A stretch of DNA of 64,000 nucleotides from Juglans regia (Eukaryota > Streptophyta > Magnoliopsida > Fagales > Juglandaceae): contig NC_049907.1 in the NCBI RefSeq assembly GCF_001411555.2, positions 9,976,622-10,040,621 on the forward strand, read 5' to 3'. Positions within the stretch are counted from its first letter, which is position 1. The number at the start of each line of letters is the position of its first letter. Below the pieces are notes generated by a model. That model searched no databases and had not been told where the DNA came from. It saw only the letters and a list, made by a program, of their open reading frames with translations. Of this stretch, positions 46,850-57,910 are shown in pieces. Both the position numbers and the translations under genes were made by a program.

Positions 46850-47313
46850 ATTGTTTTTAATTTCGTACCGTACCGGCCGGTACGGCCGAAATTTTTCGTT
46901 TCGGCCGTCCGGCCGGTACAGGTACTAGATATATACCGTACCGGCCAAAATACCGGCCGTTTCGGCCTAAATTTCGGCCTGTACCGGCCTGTACCGGCCT
47001 ATATTTCGGCCGGTACCGGCCGATATTTCGGCCTGTGTTTTTTTTTTTTTTTTCATTTTTTCAAACTACAAGTTTATTTTTTGACCCCCAATTTAGATTA
47101 GACTATTTATAATTTATATGTATGTATGTATTTATATATAATTTATTCATATATAAACTATTATTTTAGAATATAATTGTTATATATATTTATATATATA
47201 ATTTATTCATATATCGACTATCCCGAAACGGTACACGAAACGGTACCGGTACCGAAATATTTCGTTCCAGTGTCTTGACCGGTACGCCATCCGGTACGGT
47301 ATTCAAAACATTG
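46850..47313 (-). mobile_element. MULE-like MITE nested in the chromovirus leader (464 bp)
   Basis: Flanked by exact 9-bp ATCAGAGCC repeats (46841-46849, 47314-47322). On the minus strand it starts CAATGTTTTGAATACCGTACC; the inverse end reads ATTGTTTTTAATTTCGTACCG. The interior carries many TACCGG/CCGGTA and TTTCGGCC words plus an AT-rich core. A second copy lies in the opposite orientation at 57564-57901. No coding capacity. Confidence 0.85.
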
Positions 47314-47383
47314 ATCAGAGCCCTTCGAAATTCTGGGCACAAGCACTACATTTTTTTTCTTTTTTCTTCTCCTTGCTGTTACA

Positions 47384-50300
47384 ATGGCAGAAGGCACACG
47401 GTTCAAAGAATTAGAGAAGCTAGTTCTTGGGTTGAAGCAACATCAAGAACTCCAAGACCAGAGAGTTGCAGATCATCAGAGTGCTTTGGAAGGACTGAAT
47501 TCAAAGATGGACATTTTGCTGGAAGCACTGAATGGAGGTAGAACTGATCGAAATGGAAAGGGCTCACATATGGATGGGGGTCACATTGGCAACACCTCTA
47601 TGAATTCTGGCATGCAGTTTCGTAGCATTAAATTAGACTTTCCAAGATTTCATGGTGACGACCCATCGGGATGGATCTATAAGGCAAATCATTATTTTGC
47701 CTTACACCCCATGCCAGATGGACAAAAGATTCTGATGGCCTCGTTTTATATGGAGGGAAATGCCTTGGTTTGGTTTCAAGATGCTGAGGAGATTGATTCT
47801 TTCAATTCTTGGCATTCTTTTATTAAGGCTGTTCAGTCTAGATTTGGCAGCTCTTCTTATGATGACCCTATGGAGGCCATTACAAGGTTAAGGCAAACTT
47901 CTACAGTTGGTGCCTACAAAACTCAATTTGAGGTCCTTTCTAATCGATTGAAAGGGTTATCTGAAAATTATAAACTTTCTTGCTTCTTGAGTGGCCTTAG
48001 GGATGAAATACGACTCCTTGTGCGAATGTTGCACCCTCAGTCCTTAAATACTGCTTTTGGATTAGCTAAGATCCAAGAGGAGTATATTACCAGTACTAGG
48101 GGCAACAATAGACTCCATTCCCCTTGTCATTCTGCTCCTAATGAAGTCCACCACTCACTTCTTGGTAACTCCATGAGGAAGGAAGGAACTTCTGGTCCCA
48201 AGCCCACCCCCTTCAAAACCTCAGTTCCTTTTCAGAAACTTACACCAGCAGAAATGAAAACAAAAAGAGACAAAGGAATCTGTTACTTCTGTGAGGATAA
48301 GTGGCAACCTGGTCATAAGTGTAATAAGGTCAAGTTCTTTGAAATGGCAGGATTAGAATGGTTACAAGATTCTGCGAAGGAAGAGGCTGGTCCACAAGAG
48401 TCACAAGAACCTAATGAACCTGTGGAAGTCGAGACAGAGGTACCTGAGATCTCATTCCATGTAATAGCAGGCTGTATAAGCCCGAAAACTATGAGAGTAC
48501 ATGGCAAAATCAAGAACTGCTCAGTTATAGTTCTGGTTGACACTGGCAGCACACATAACTTCCTTGATCCTATGATAGCAAGGAAGGTGGGGTTAGCTGT
48601 CAAGCAAGGTGGTCAGATTACAGTAAGGGTAGCCAATGGGGAAAGCATGAATGGTGAAGGTCTGGTCCAACAAGTACAGTTTCAGATGCAAGGCCATAAT
48701 TTCACGACTGATTTCTTCCTCCTACCATTGGGAGGTTGTGATGTGGTGGTTGGCATGCAATGGTTAAGAACCTTAGGTCCTGTTTTATGGGATTTCAACA
48801 ATCTCACAATGACCTTCACCAGTGGCAAAGGTTCTGTCACACTGTTGGGCTTGAGCTCTAGCAAGCCTGAGTTTGTGGCAGATGTTCAGATTTGCCAACT
48901 CACTATGGTGGAAAGGAAGGGAATGCTACTTCAGCTAGTGCACAACGAGCCAACTCAAGCAATGGGCAACTATGCTGCTGACATTGAGGCAGTATTGGCT
49001 AAATATGACCATGTCTTTGCTGAACCAAAGGGATTGCCTCCAAGAAGGTCTCGAGATCATCAAATAAACCTTAAAGAGGGCACCATGCCAATCTCTGCTC
49101 GACCTTACAGGTATCCCTTCTTCCAAAAAACTGAAATAGAAAAAATAGTAAAAGAATTGTTGGCTGCTGGAGTCATAAGGAGCAGCCAATCCCCCTTTTC
49201 ATCACCTGTCCTCTTGGTAAGAAAATCTGATGGATCATGACGCATGTGTATAGATTATAGGGGCTTAAACAGAGAAACAATTAAACACAAATTTCCCATT
49301 CCTGTTATTGATGAACTTTTGGATGAATTGCATGGAGCCTCGATATTCTCTAAGATAGACCTTAGATCTGGGTACCACCAGATTCTTATAAAGGAAGAGG
49401 ACATTGAAAAAACAACATTTCGAACACATCAAGGGCAGTATGAGTTTCTGGTTATGCCATTTGGCTTGACCAATGCTCCTGCCACTTTCCAATCCTTAAT
49501 GAATGAGGTCTTTCAACCTTTTTTAAGGAAGTTTGTTATTGTTTTTTTTTTATGACATTTTAATCTATAGCAAATCACTAACAGATCATGTAGAACATCT
49601 TTCTATGGTATTAGATACTTTGGCACAACATACTCTCTTTGCAAAAAAGAATAAGTGCAGGTTTGCTTGTGAGGAGATTGAGTATTTGGGCCACTTAGTC
49701 TTTGCACAGGGTGTCAAAGCAGATCCAGTAAAGATCCAAGCAATGCTCGAGTGGCCTCTACCAAAATCTCTTAAGTCATTAAGAGAATTTCTTGGCCTAA
49801 CTGGTTATTACAGGAAATTTGTCAAAGGGTATGGCTCCATTGCTGCCCCATTGACAAATTTGCTAAAGAAAGATGCTTTTCACTGGGGAAATGAAGCTAC
49901 CACAGCATTTGCAGATCTTAAAAAGGCTGTGACAAACCCACCTGTCTTGGCCTTACCAGATTTTTCCAAGCCATTTGTGTTGGAATGTGATGCTTCTGGT
50001 CAAGGCATTGGTGCTGTCTTGGGTCAGAATGGAAGGCCCTTAGCATTCTTGAGTCAAGCATTGAAGGGAAAAACATTGGATTTATCTACATATGAAAAAG
50101 AATTTCTGGCAATAGTAGTAGCTGTGAAGAAATGGAGGCCATATCTGTTGGGTGCTGAGTTTGTCATAAAAACAGATCAACAAAGCTTAAAGTTTCTTTT
50201 GGAACAAAATATAGGAACTCCATCCCAACAAAAATGGATTACCAAGTTGCTTGGCTATGATTTTACAATTGAGTATAAACATGGTAAGGATAATGTGGCA

Positions 50301-51812
50301 GCAGATAGTCTTTCGAGAAGAGAAGAAGTAGAGGCAGAATCTGCTGACATGATGGCCATCACAGTTCTTGATCCCCTTTGGTTAGAACAGTTGAGACATT
50401 CTTACTTGGAGGATGAAGAAATTTCAGCCATTTGTCAAAAGCTCCACGAAGGCAAGCTTTCTGACAAGAAGTTTGAAGTCAGAAATGGGTTGTTATTTAA
50501 GAAAGGTAAGATCTTCTTGTCATCTTCATCCCCTATGAAGGATCAAGTCTTACAATTCATCCATAGCAGTGCCTTTGGGGGCCATTTGGGTTACCATAAA
50601 GCCCTCCATCGAGCCAGGGCAGATTTTATATGGAGTGGCATGAGGAGAGACATTAAACAATTCATCAAGGAATGCCAAGTTTGCCAAAGGTGTAAAACAG
50701 AAAATTTACAACCTGCTGGGTTATTGCAGCCCTTGCCACTTCCCAGCAAATCTTGGAGTGACATCTCCATAGATTTTATTGATTCCTTGCCATGTTCACA
50801 AGGGTTTTCTGTTATATTGGTGGTAGTAGATAGGCTCACCAAGTATGCACATTTTTTACCTTTATCTCACCCTTATACAGCTGCATCAGTAGCTACTGTT
50901 TTTACATCCCAGGTATTCAAGTTACATGGATTGCCATCAACCATTGTAACTGATAGGGATGTCGTTTTCACCAGTAATTTTTGGAGAGAATTGTTTAAAT
51001 TGCAAGGGACTAAATTGCACTTCACATCTGCTTACCATCCACAATCAGATGGGCAAACTGAAGTGGTGAATAAATGTGTGCAACAATATATGAGATGCTT
51101 TGTTAGTGAAAGACCCAAACAGTGGGTGCATTGGCTTCCTTGGGCTGAGTGGTGGTATAACACCTCAGTCCACTCTTCCACAAAAATGACACCATTCGAG
51201 GCATTATATGGAATATCTCCTCCAACTTTGATTCAGTATGTTGAGGGGACTACTCAAAATGAAGCCGTGGGCAGAGAGTTAAAGTCGAGAGATGAGATAC
51301 TAATGTTGTTAAAAAAGAACTTGATGGCTGCACAGGTTACTATGAAGCAGCAATATGATAAACATCACATTCAGAGGAAGTTTAAGGTGGATGATTTAGT
51401 CTATTTGAAAATGCATAAGTATAAACAACAGACTGTTAGTCAAGCCAGCAGATCAAAGTTAGCTGCCCGGTATTGTGGTCCATTCAGAATTGTGGAATGC
51501 ATTGGAGAGGTAGCTTATAGACTTGAATTACCACCAAGCTCATCAGTCCATCCCGTGTTCCATGTATCAAGATTAAAACAATACATTGGCCCTGAGTCAC
51601 AGATCTCTCCTGTATTACCCTTGGTGAATTCCCATGGAAATTTTAAGGTGGAACCTGAAGCCATTCTGGACAGGCGCATGTCTGCTGTGCATAATAAACC
51701 CTTTATCGAGCTATTAGTGAAATGGTGTGGTATGGATGAAGTAAATTCTACTTGGGAACCTGTTGAGCAATTAAGGATTCATTATCCTGACCTTGTGGGC
51801 AAGGTCTTTTGA
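47384..51812 (+). pseudogene. Chromovirus gag-pol polyprotein, two lesions
   Basis: One frame from ATG 47384 runs to 49240, about 620 codons. Gag with a coiled-coil start (residues 1-45) and capsid-like part (80-240); a zinc knuckle CYFCEDKWQPGHKC (about 299-312); aspartic protease VDTGSTHNF (about 385); and the start of reverse transcriptase (VLLVRKSDGS). An in-frame TGA at 49238-49240 stops it, and the frame reopens at once (49244-49555). A one-base gain with a substitution in a T-run at 49542-49551, inside the catalytic box, shifts the frame. The rest (to 51812) carries RNase H (ECDASGQGIGAVLG, DQQSLKFLL), the HHCC finger and DDE integrase core (about residues 340-510 of that frame), and a C-terminal chromodomain that directs integration to heterochromatin. 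Start chosen for its position 61 bp after the MITE scar. Confidence 0.9.
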
Positions 51813-51825
51813 AAAAGAAGGCAGT
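51811..51825 (+). promoter_or_regulatory. Polypurine tract
   Basis: A-rich GAAAAAGAAGGCAG just upstream of the 3' LTR, following the stop codon directly; primes plus-strand DNA synthesis. Confidence 0.7.
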
Positions 51826-52166
51826 TGTTATGTTCACTTCATCACCAGGAAGCAAGCTCGAGCTGAAGAGAAGCGAGGTGTTCCTTTGTTTAAGCAGCAG
51901 TGAATTAGTTAGTTAGTTAGTTAAGTCACATGGTTTGCAGGTGTTCTCTTATAACATTAATGTACCTTTATGTCCCTACTTACTTGTTGCAAATTACCAT
52001 AGTACCCCCTTGTAGCCATTGTTAATCATCATAAGGCTTCTATAAATACCGAAGCCTTTCTTCCTTTGTAAACATTGAATAATAAAGTGAATTGAAGTGG
52101 AGGTTTCTGATCCCTCGAAGATCAGTAATTCAAGTTGTTTGTTTTAAGTTTCAGTCTGTTGTTACA
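51826..52166 (+). repeat. Chromovirus 3' LTR
   Basis: 341 bp, starts TGTTATGTTCAC and ends TTACA, followed by ATCAC (52167-52171). Confidence 0.9.
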
Positions 52167-52171
52167 ATCAC

Positions 52172-52690
52172 CGTGGGAAGGTTTGTGTGATGGTGGCTCA
52201 CGGCTTCAGTGTTTGTGGGTTGCATATGGTGGCTGTGGTGTCGTGGGTTGCTAGGCAAATGGAGGTGGCACACGGCATCGTTGGTAACTACAAATAGAGA
52301 AAATGAGAGATATTGAGAGAGTGAGATACAGGAAAAGTGAGGGATCGGGAGGAGGGAGAAGAAAGACGTGGCAATGGAGGTCTTATGTTGTGCAGCAATG
52401 GCGGAGTGGCGGAGAGAGGTGGCCGACGCGAGAGAAGAGAGGAGAGGGGAGAAATCGGGCAGAGGAGAGGGAGATACCGAGAGAGATCTACGGTTGAGGG
52501 TGAAGCAGAGGGATAGGAGGGGGTGGTTCGCCAAAGATGGTGTGCTCGTGGAGGTGGTGCTACCGACAATGGCGGCATAGGCTGGTTGGGAGTATGTTGG
52601 AGAGTCACGGGTGGGTGACGGCGTTGGGGGAAAAGAGAAGAAATAAGAAAAGAAAGCGGGAGGGAGGGAATTAGGGTTTGGAAAACTAAT
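52172..52690 (+). other. G/GA-rich block of the CACTA-like element
   Basis: Purine-rich on plus (GAGAGA, GGTGGTGG, GGAGGGAGG), ending GGAATTAGGGTTTGGAAAA. It produces long but motif-free open frames on both strands (for example 52151-52792 -). Blocks of the same design occur at 60230-60960 and 61340-61625. Confidence 0.5.
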
Positions 52691-53003
52691 CCTAGCCTTA
52701 CATGTGGTTATGATTTTTAATCTAAGGTGGGAATAAATCATGGGAAGGCAATTAAGTAAAAAGCTAATCAAAGTCATAAATAAAAGAAGCAATTCATTCT
52801 CAAGACTGGAAAAAGCTAATATATTGTCGCTGACACTATGATTTAAGCGACTTAAATGGCATATTTATTTGCATCAAACGTGATTTCGTGGCAAAAAGTC
52901 GATATTTTTTCCCTCAGACACGAGTTGTAATATCAGGTAAGTAGTTTTTCAGCTCATGTCTTGGGAAAAGAACTTGTGAAAAATGGATAAATTTATTGTA
53001 GTG

Positions 53004-55840
53004 TAACTTTGACTACAGGTGTTAGAATCACGCATATGACTCCAATCTGGAAAGTTTTATTCAACATGCACGTTGTGGTCACCAAGCTCTGCCTAGTGGG
53101 CCCCTTGTCAACTCCAAAATCAGTCATTTTTCCTTTCGAATCATCACTTTTAGTTAATTCTTTCATTTTTGTTTAATTTCATTTTATAATAATTTTTATT
53201 TTTAATAACGATTTTATTATGGATTCTTAGCCTAGATTTTAACTATAATTATCTTATTCCATATTTTACTGTTTGGCTTTAATTATAATTGTATCTTTTC
53301 CATTAGCTATTTAAACCTGGTTTGTGGGCTTTAGAAGGATCTTGACTAATATTCGATTAAACAAATCCTAATATAATCTAAGATTTTTTCTCTGTTTACG
53401 ATTTTCTCGATCTCAATATTTAACTTCTGTTATTTAATTAACTATCAGAATAATCACATATTCTGTCCGGGGTCACCATGTGAGCTAGCTAATTGGAAGG
53501 CGTAATATACTCCATGTGAGCTAGGGGGATGATAAAAAAAAAAAAAAAAAACAGTACTGATAATATTGTTTCGTACCGACTTAGATACAGTACGAATTAA
53601 TCGTGTTCCAATGATGTGTACTAGAGATATGCGACACGTACGTGATAATACAATGATGTTGTTCCAAAGTTGTTCCAGTGTTCATTTCACCAAGACTAGA
53701 GATCATCATATGCTTGCTTGCATATATGGGTTCATGAGTTACAGTGTTCATACACAGAATCCAGACTAGTGGCCGGGTGCTTGTTCTTTTCTTTAAATTC
53801 AATTTCGAGCTAATCGACGTTTTGAGGCATCTATATAAATATATATATATATATATATATCTATCTTTTGATCAATACAAAGATGTACGTACGTACAAAA
53901 TATCGTTGATCAGGAAGAAGCAAAAAGTCGATTAATTTTTGGTTATTGGTGAAAGATTCAATGGATCGAGCTTGTCGTTTGGGTATTGTTGGTGATCCTC
54001 CATGGTGGTCCATGCAAGTTTATATATATAGACGAAGAAAAAAAACACATAGAAGTTGCTGATGATCAGGCATGCAGATGGACAAAATTAGTAGTTAATT
54101 TTGTGGTCCTCAATGAAGTTTTGAAGAGTGGTTTCTGATGAATGATCATGTGATTGCTAAATAGCTGAAAAATCACTTGAATTTGGTAAAAACTTCGTCA
54201 AAGTCTTTTTTAATCTTTAAATATCAAAGAGATATTCTTTTTTATTGCATTTATAAATTAAATTAATTCTGAGTTCTCTCACAATATATAATATCCTACA
54301 CCTGTACTACTCTTTTTTATTGAATAAGACGTTCGAGGATGCTTAACAGCTAAGGTGTGACAAAGATGCACACCTGTACTCTCAATCTAGGCTCACTAGA
54401 AATTAACTGCTACATGACAATGAAAGTTTAAAAAGCCTCAAACCATTTTTTTAATGATTGTTTAAAGGCACAAAGCATCATGTATTAGGCAAATATAACA
54501 ACATAGTGATCGTTTTAAGTGGTCATTATAACCTTTTATCCAATTTAACCCCACTTTCTACCTCTAATATGGAAACAAGTTGGATGATATATAGTTCGAG
54601 AAGCAAACTTTGGTACGAACAATAATATAAGAAATAATGATACTGTTAGAGAAAAATATCTAGCTACTTAAATTCTTTCTTGAATTTGAGAACTCCATAT
54701 TATAACTTGGAGAGAAATAGTAAATATTTATTATTATCTATGTAGATTTTTTAAAGAGTATTAAATAATATTATAAGATTCAACTCTTATTTCTTATATT
54801 TATTATTATCTACTTGATCTGTATTTAGAATATAAACAAACAAAATTAAAAATTTGGTAAAACTTTCATGACTATACCTTATTTTAAATTATAATAATTA
54901 AGATAAATGATATTTATAGTCGTGAAATACGTAAGATATAATCGCTTTATGAATGATGCTTAAAACACGTGGTTTTGCTGTTTTAGTACAAAGTACTGAG
55001 ATGCCAAAGAGCTAGAGGTTTGGGGCGTCTCCACAAGAGACAAGCAGCATTAATCCTGGCCGGTTGTGAAGAGTGTCCTACAAAGGAAAGCACAATGCAG
55101 AAAGATAAGAAAAGGGCTTTGTCCCGAAACGTTTATCACGTGGCATTAATTTGTAACTGGGTCCAGCTTTGATTTTATAAATATATCATATCCCTTTGTG
55201 CGAGAGAGAGGGACACAAGAAATAGTACGTACCATGTAAAATAATAATCAACGTGGATAAATAGAAAAGTTAGCTAGCTTGCTAGTCAGCCTGGGCTCCA
55301 AAGTTTTTTCGGCTGGAGAGAGCAGCAAGCACCATTTGTTGTTCACATGGAGTGATAGGTACTGTTTTAGAACAATTAAATAATGCATGTGGCAGGAGAT
55401 CAGTGCCCTATGACTACCACTAGATCATGAGTAGCAAAGTCAAGGATTAATTTATCGATCTGATCTGCAGAGGATCGAGGTTTTGTTATTATTTGAATGA
55501 CATATATTTATTGACATATTCCAATCAATACATAAAACAAATGCACACACACCCTCCTCAATCACACATAATTAGCATATAGTTTGAGTAGCTAGCACAT
55601 ATATATATATATTTATTTATTTATAAAGAAAGGAATTAGAACCATTTTTTGCCTTTATTTTCAAGCTTAATTAGTTAATTAGACTTTGTATGAATAAAAA
55701 AGAATATTTCAAATGATTTGTGAATAGTAATAAAAATATTAATGAATAATTAGTTAATAATAGTGATCAATAATTTATAAATAATAACAAAAAAGTCTAA
55801 AAATATCTAAGAATTGTGACATTCTGATCAAACCCTTAAG
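53004..55840. other. Non-coding part of duplication copy 2
   Basis: No gene is seen. Anchors to copy 1 lie at 53738-53770, 54465-54620 and 54978. A TTTATAAATATATCATAT box near 55174 could be a promoter, but no downstream frame supports it. An A-run is at 53534-53551 and a (TA)n tract at 53839-53860. Confidence 0.5.
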
Positions 55841-55845
55841 GATAC

Positions 55846-56020
55846 ATTTGGATCTCAAATTTATTTTAACTCATCGTTATAATTTTTTTAAATTCTAACA
55901 CAAAATATAATAAATAATTTAATTTTTTAAAATTTTAAAATAATAATAATATTAAAAAATAATATTTTAATAATATTTTATTTAATTTTTAACTTTCATC
56001 TCAACTTAATTATATGCTAT
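55846..56020. repeat. TCTCATC-type AT-rich MITE-like repeat, copy 6
   Basis: ACATTTGGATCTCAAATTT start, CTCATCGTTATAATTTTTTT, and an AATAATAATATTAAAAAA core; the ends are decayed. Confidence 0.5.
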
Positions 56021-56060
56021 CTTGATATCTCCCTTTTGGACACCACAAAAGCACTTGCTT

Positions 56061-56064
<4 letters not shown>

Positions 56065-56096
<32 letters not shown>

Positions 56097-56287
56097 TTAC
56101 TTGTCACCATCTACAAAATAGTCAAAAGGATGATGAGGTTGTTCGGTATAAAGGATTTCGACTAGTACTGATCAATTAGTGGCCGTCCGTTAGCTTATGA
56201 AAGATGAGAAGAGTTTATAATCCCTCGACATATTATATAGATTTGGACATGTGATCAGCCACTCACGATCACCACTATCGTACGTGG

Positions 56288-56319
<32 letters not shown>

Positions 56320-56447
56320 GTTTTGGAATTCAAATTTAAGTTCCGAATTTATGTTTTGAATGAGATTTTTTTTTTATTTAGTAATTAAGAAATTTTTTTT
56401 AATAATATTGTGAATTTTTTATTTTTTAAAAATATTTATAATGATTA

Positions 56448-56483
<36 letters not shown>
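56065..56483. repeat. Cluster of three (TA)n microsatellites
   Basis: TA tracts at 56065-56090, 56289-56314 and 56456-56483, with a conserved anchor to copy 1 (TAGTCAAA, GGATGATGAGGTTG, TTCGGTAT) between the first two. Confidence 0.9.
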
Positions 56484-56489
<6 letters not shown>

Positions 56490-56919
56490 AAAAAAAAAAA
56501 CCAATTTTTACCTTTCGGTGGGTTGTCGGCTACACCCCTCGGGGGATGTAGCAGTACCTACCTCTAGGGTTGTAATGTTAATTGAGCCTATCGAGTATTA
56601 AATGCTTTTATTAAGTTATATTCGTTTAATTTATTGGAATAAAAATTATTGAGTTATATTTTATATTTACTATCGTAAATTCTTTTATTAATCAGAAATT
56701 TTTTAGAATTCCTTAATTGATTTCTTCTCTTTCCAATTAACGATTAGTTATTTAATTAATGTCAAGGTTATATCATTTTAGTTAGTTATGCAAAGTTATT
56801 AATTAGCTCGTATTTTGTATTAAATCACATATGATTTATTTGTAATTTATCCAATTATTACTTTATGTTCAATATTTGATTCTACAGATTTGGAGTACTA
56901 TATATATATATATATATAT

Positions 56920-57101
56920 GAATAATGTTACCCATAAGTCTAACATCATACATACTTATTTAAAAATATGTCATTTTATTTTTTTTATCCTATTTTACTT
57001 ATAAATATGTCTGAAATCATTTTCATTACGTGAATAAAAAGGTAAAAAAATATATTTTTAAGTAGATGTACAGAGTGTGAGACTTATATATAGAATTTTT
57101 C
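56920..57101. mobile_element. Small MULE-type MITE, member 5 (182 bp)
   Basis: Starts GAATAATGTTACCCATAAG and ends with the inverse of GAAAAATTCTATATATAAG. Flanked by TATATATAT on both sides; because the target was a TA tract this 9-bp repeat is weak evidence alone. Confidence 0.5.
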
Positions 57102-57563
57102 TATATATATACATAGCTATATATAGCTTATACTATATCAAAACTTATATTGCAAATAATTTAAATGACATATATTGCATTAATTAACAAAAATGTTTCC
57201 TCAACTCCTTAAATAATTTTGATGTTCTCATTATAAATTATAAACAATAAAGAAATTTACGCATATCTATACAACCCGAGTAGCCTAGCCAAACCAAGCC
57301 AACTATATATTTACGCGTTACACTCCTTCAATGCAAAGAGCTCAGATTATGTACAAGCTGTTTTCTTCTATCTCAAATGATTTATAAATAATAATAAAAC
57401 AATTTAAAAATATCTAAAAATAGTTGTATTCTCAAACAGACCATAACACTAATTATTAATTCATTTACATTTAAGTATTTTCTTCCAAATAGATTGATAA
57501 AAATTTTATACAGTTGATTCATTTTTTTTTTAATTTAATGTTTGAATGAAAAACAGTCATTTT

Positions 57564-57901
57564 CAATGTTTTGAATACCGTACCAGACGTCGTATTGGTC
57601 AAGGCACTGAAACGAAATATTTCAGTACTGTTACCGTTTCGAGATAGCGTTTCGAGATAACATTTCGGAATAGTCGATATATAAATAAATTATATTTTAA
57701 AATTATATTTCAAAATAATAGTCTATATATAAATAAATTATATATAAATATATATATAAATTATAAATAGTCTAATCTAAATTGGAGGTTAAAAAATAAA
57801 CTTGTAGTTTGAAAAAATGAAAAAAAAATACTAACCGAAATATCGGCCAGTACGAAAAATTTTGATCGTACCGGTCAATACGGTACGAAATTCACAATAC
57901 T
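57564..57901 (+). mobile_element. MULE-like MITE, second copy (338 bp)
   Basis: Starts CAATGTTTTGAATACCGTACC and ends ACGGTACGAAATTCACAATACT. Flanked by AGTCATTTT (57555-57563) and AGTCCTTTT (57902-57910), 8 of 9. It is inverted relative to the copy in the chromovirus, and shorter and more AT-rich (many CCGG words degraded), hence older. Confidence 0.8.
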
Positions 57902-57910
57902 AGTCCTTTT

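Larger units (their letters stand above)
46494..52166 (+). mobile_element. Ty3/gypsy chromovirus, 5.67 kb including a nested MITE
   Basis: Two 341-bp LTRs, a 5-bp TSD (ATCAC), a primer-binding site for initiator-Met tRNA (TGGCATCAGAGCC, one change from the usual), a purine tract before the 3' LTR, and one gag-pol frame ending in a chromodomain. Without the 473 bp added by the MITE and its TSD it is about 5.2 kb, compact for the group. The gag knuckle followed directly by protease in one frame suggests a Reina-like lineage, but that is from memory. LTR identity of about 98.5% indicates a recent insertion. Two lesions in the reverse transcriptase disable it. Confidence 0.9.
45778..53003. mobile_element. 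CACTA-like element hosting the chromovirus
   Basis: The left end CACTACAACAAATTAG and the right end, inverted, CACTACAATAAATTTATCC are the CACTA-type termini. Without the 5.7-kb retrotransposon the element would be about 1.55 kb. It has a G/GA-rich block (52170-52680) and a right subterminal part with GTCGCTGACAC, GCGACTTAAATGG and GTGGCAAAAAGTCG. No transposase is present. The expected 3-bp TSD is not evident (AAT left, TAA right), so the two ends may belong to different elements. Confidence 0.45.

Noticed and set aside
52151..52792. 213-codon minus-strand Ser/Pro/Thr-rich frame
   Set aside because: It is the complement of a G/GA-rich block. Frames of similar length exist on both strands, and similar blocks at 60-61 kb encode unrelated frames.
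55160..55330. Promoter-like TATA region and transcript start
   Set aside because: A TATA-like word and a GAGAGAGAGGGACAC leader are present, but no frame, hairpin or splice signal follows.
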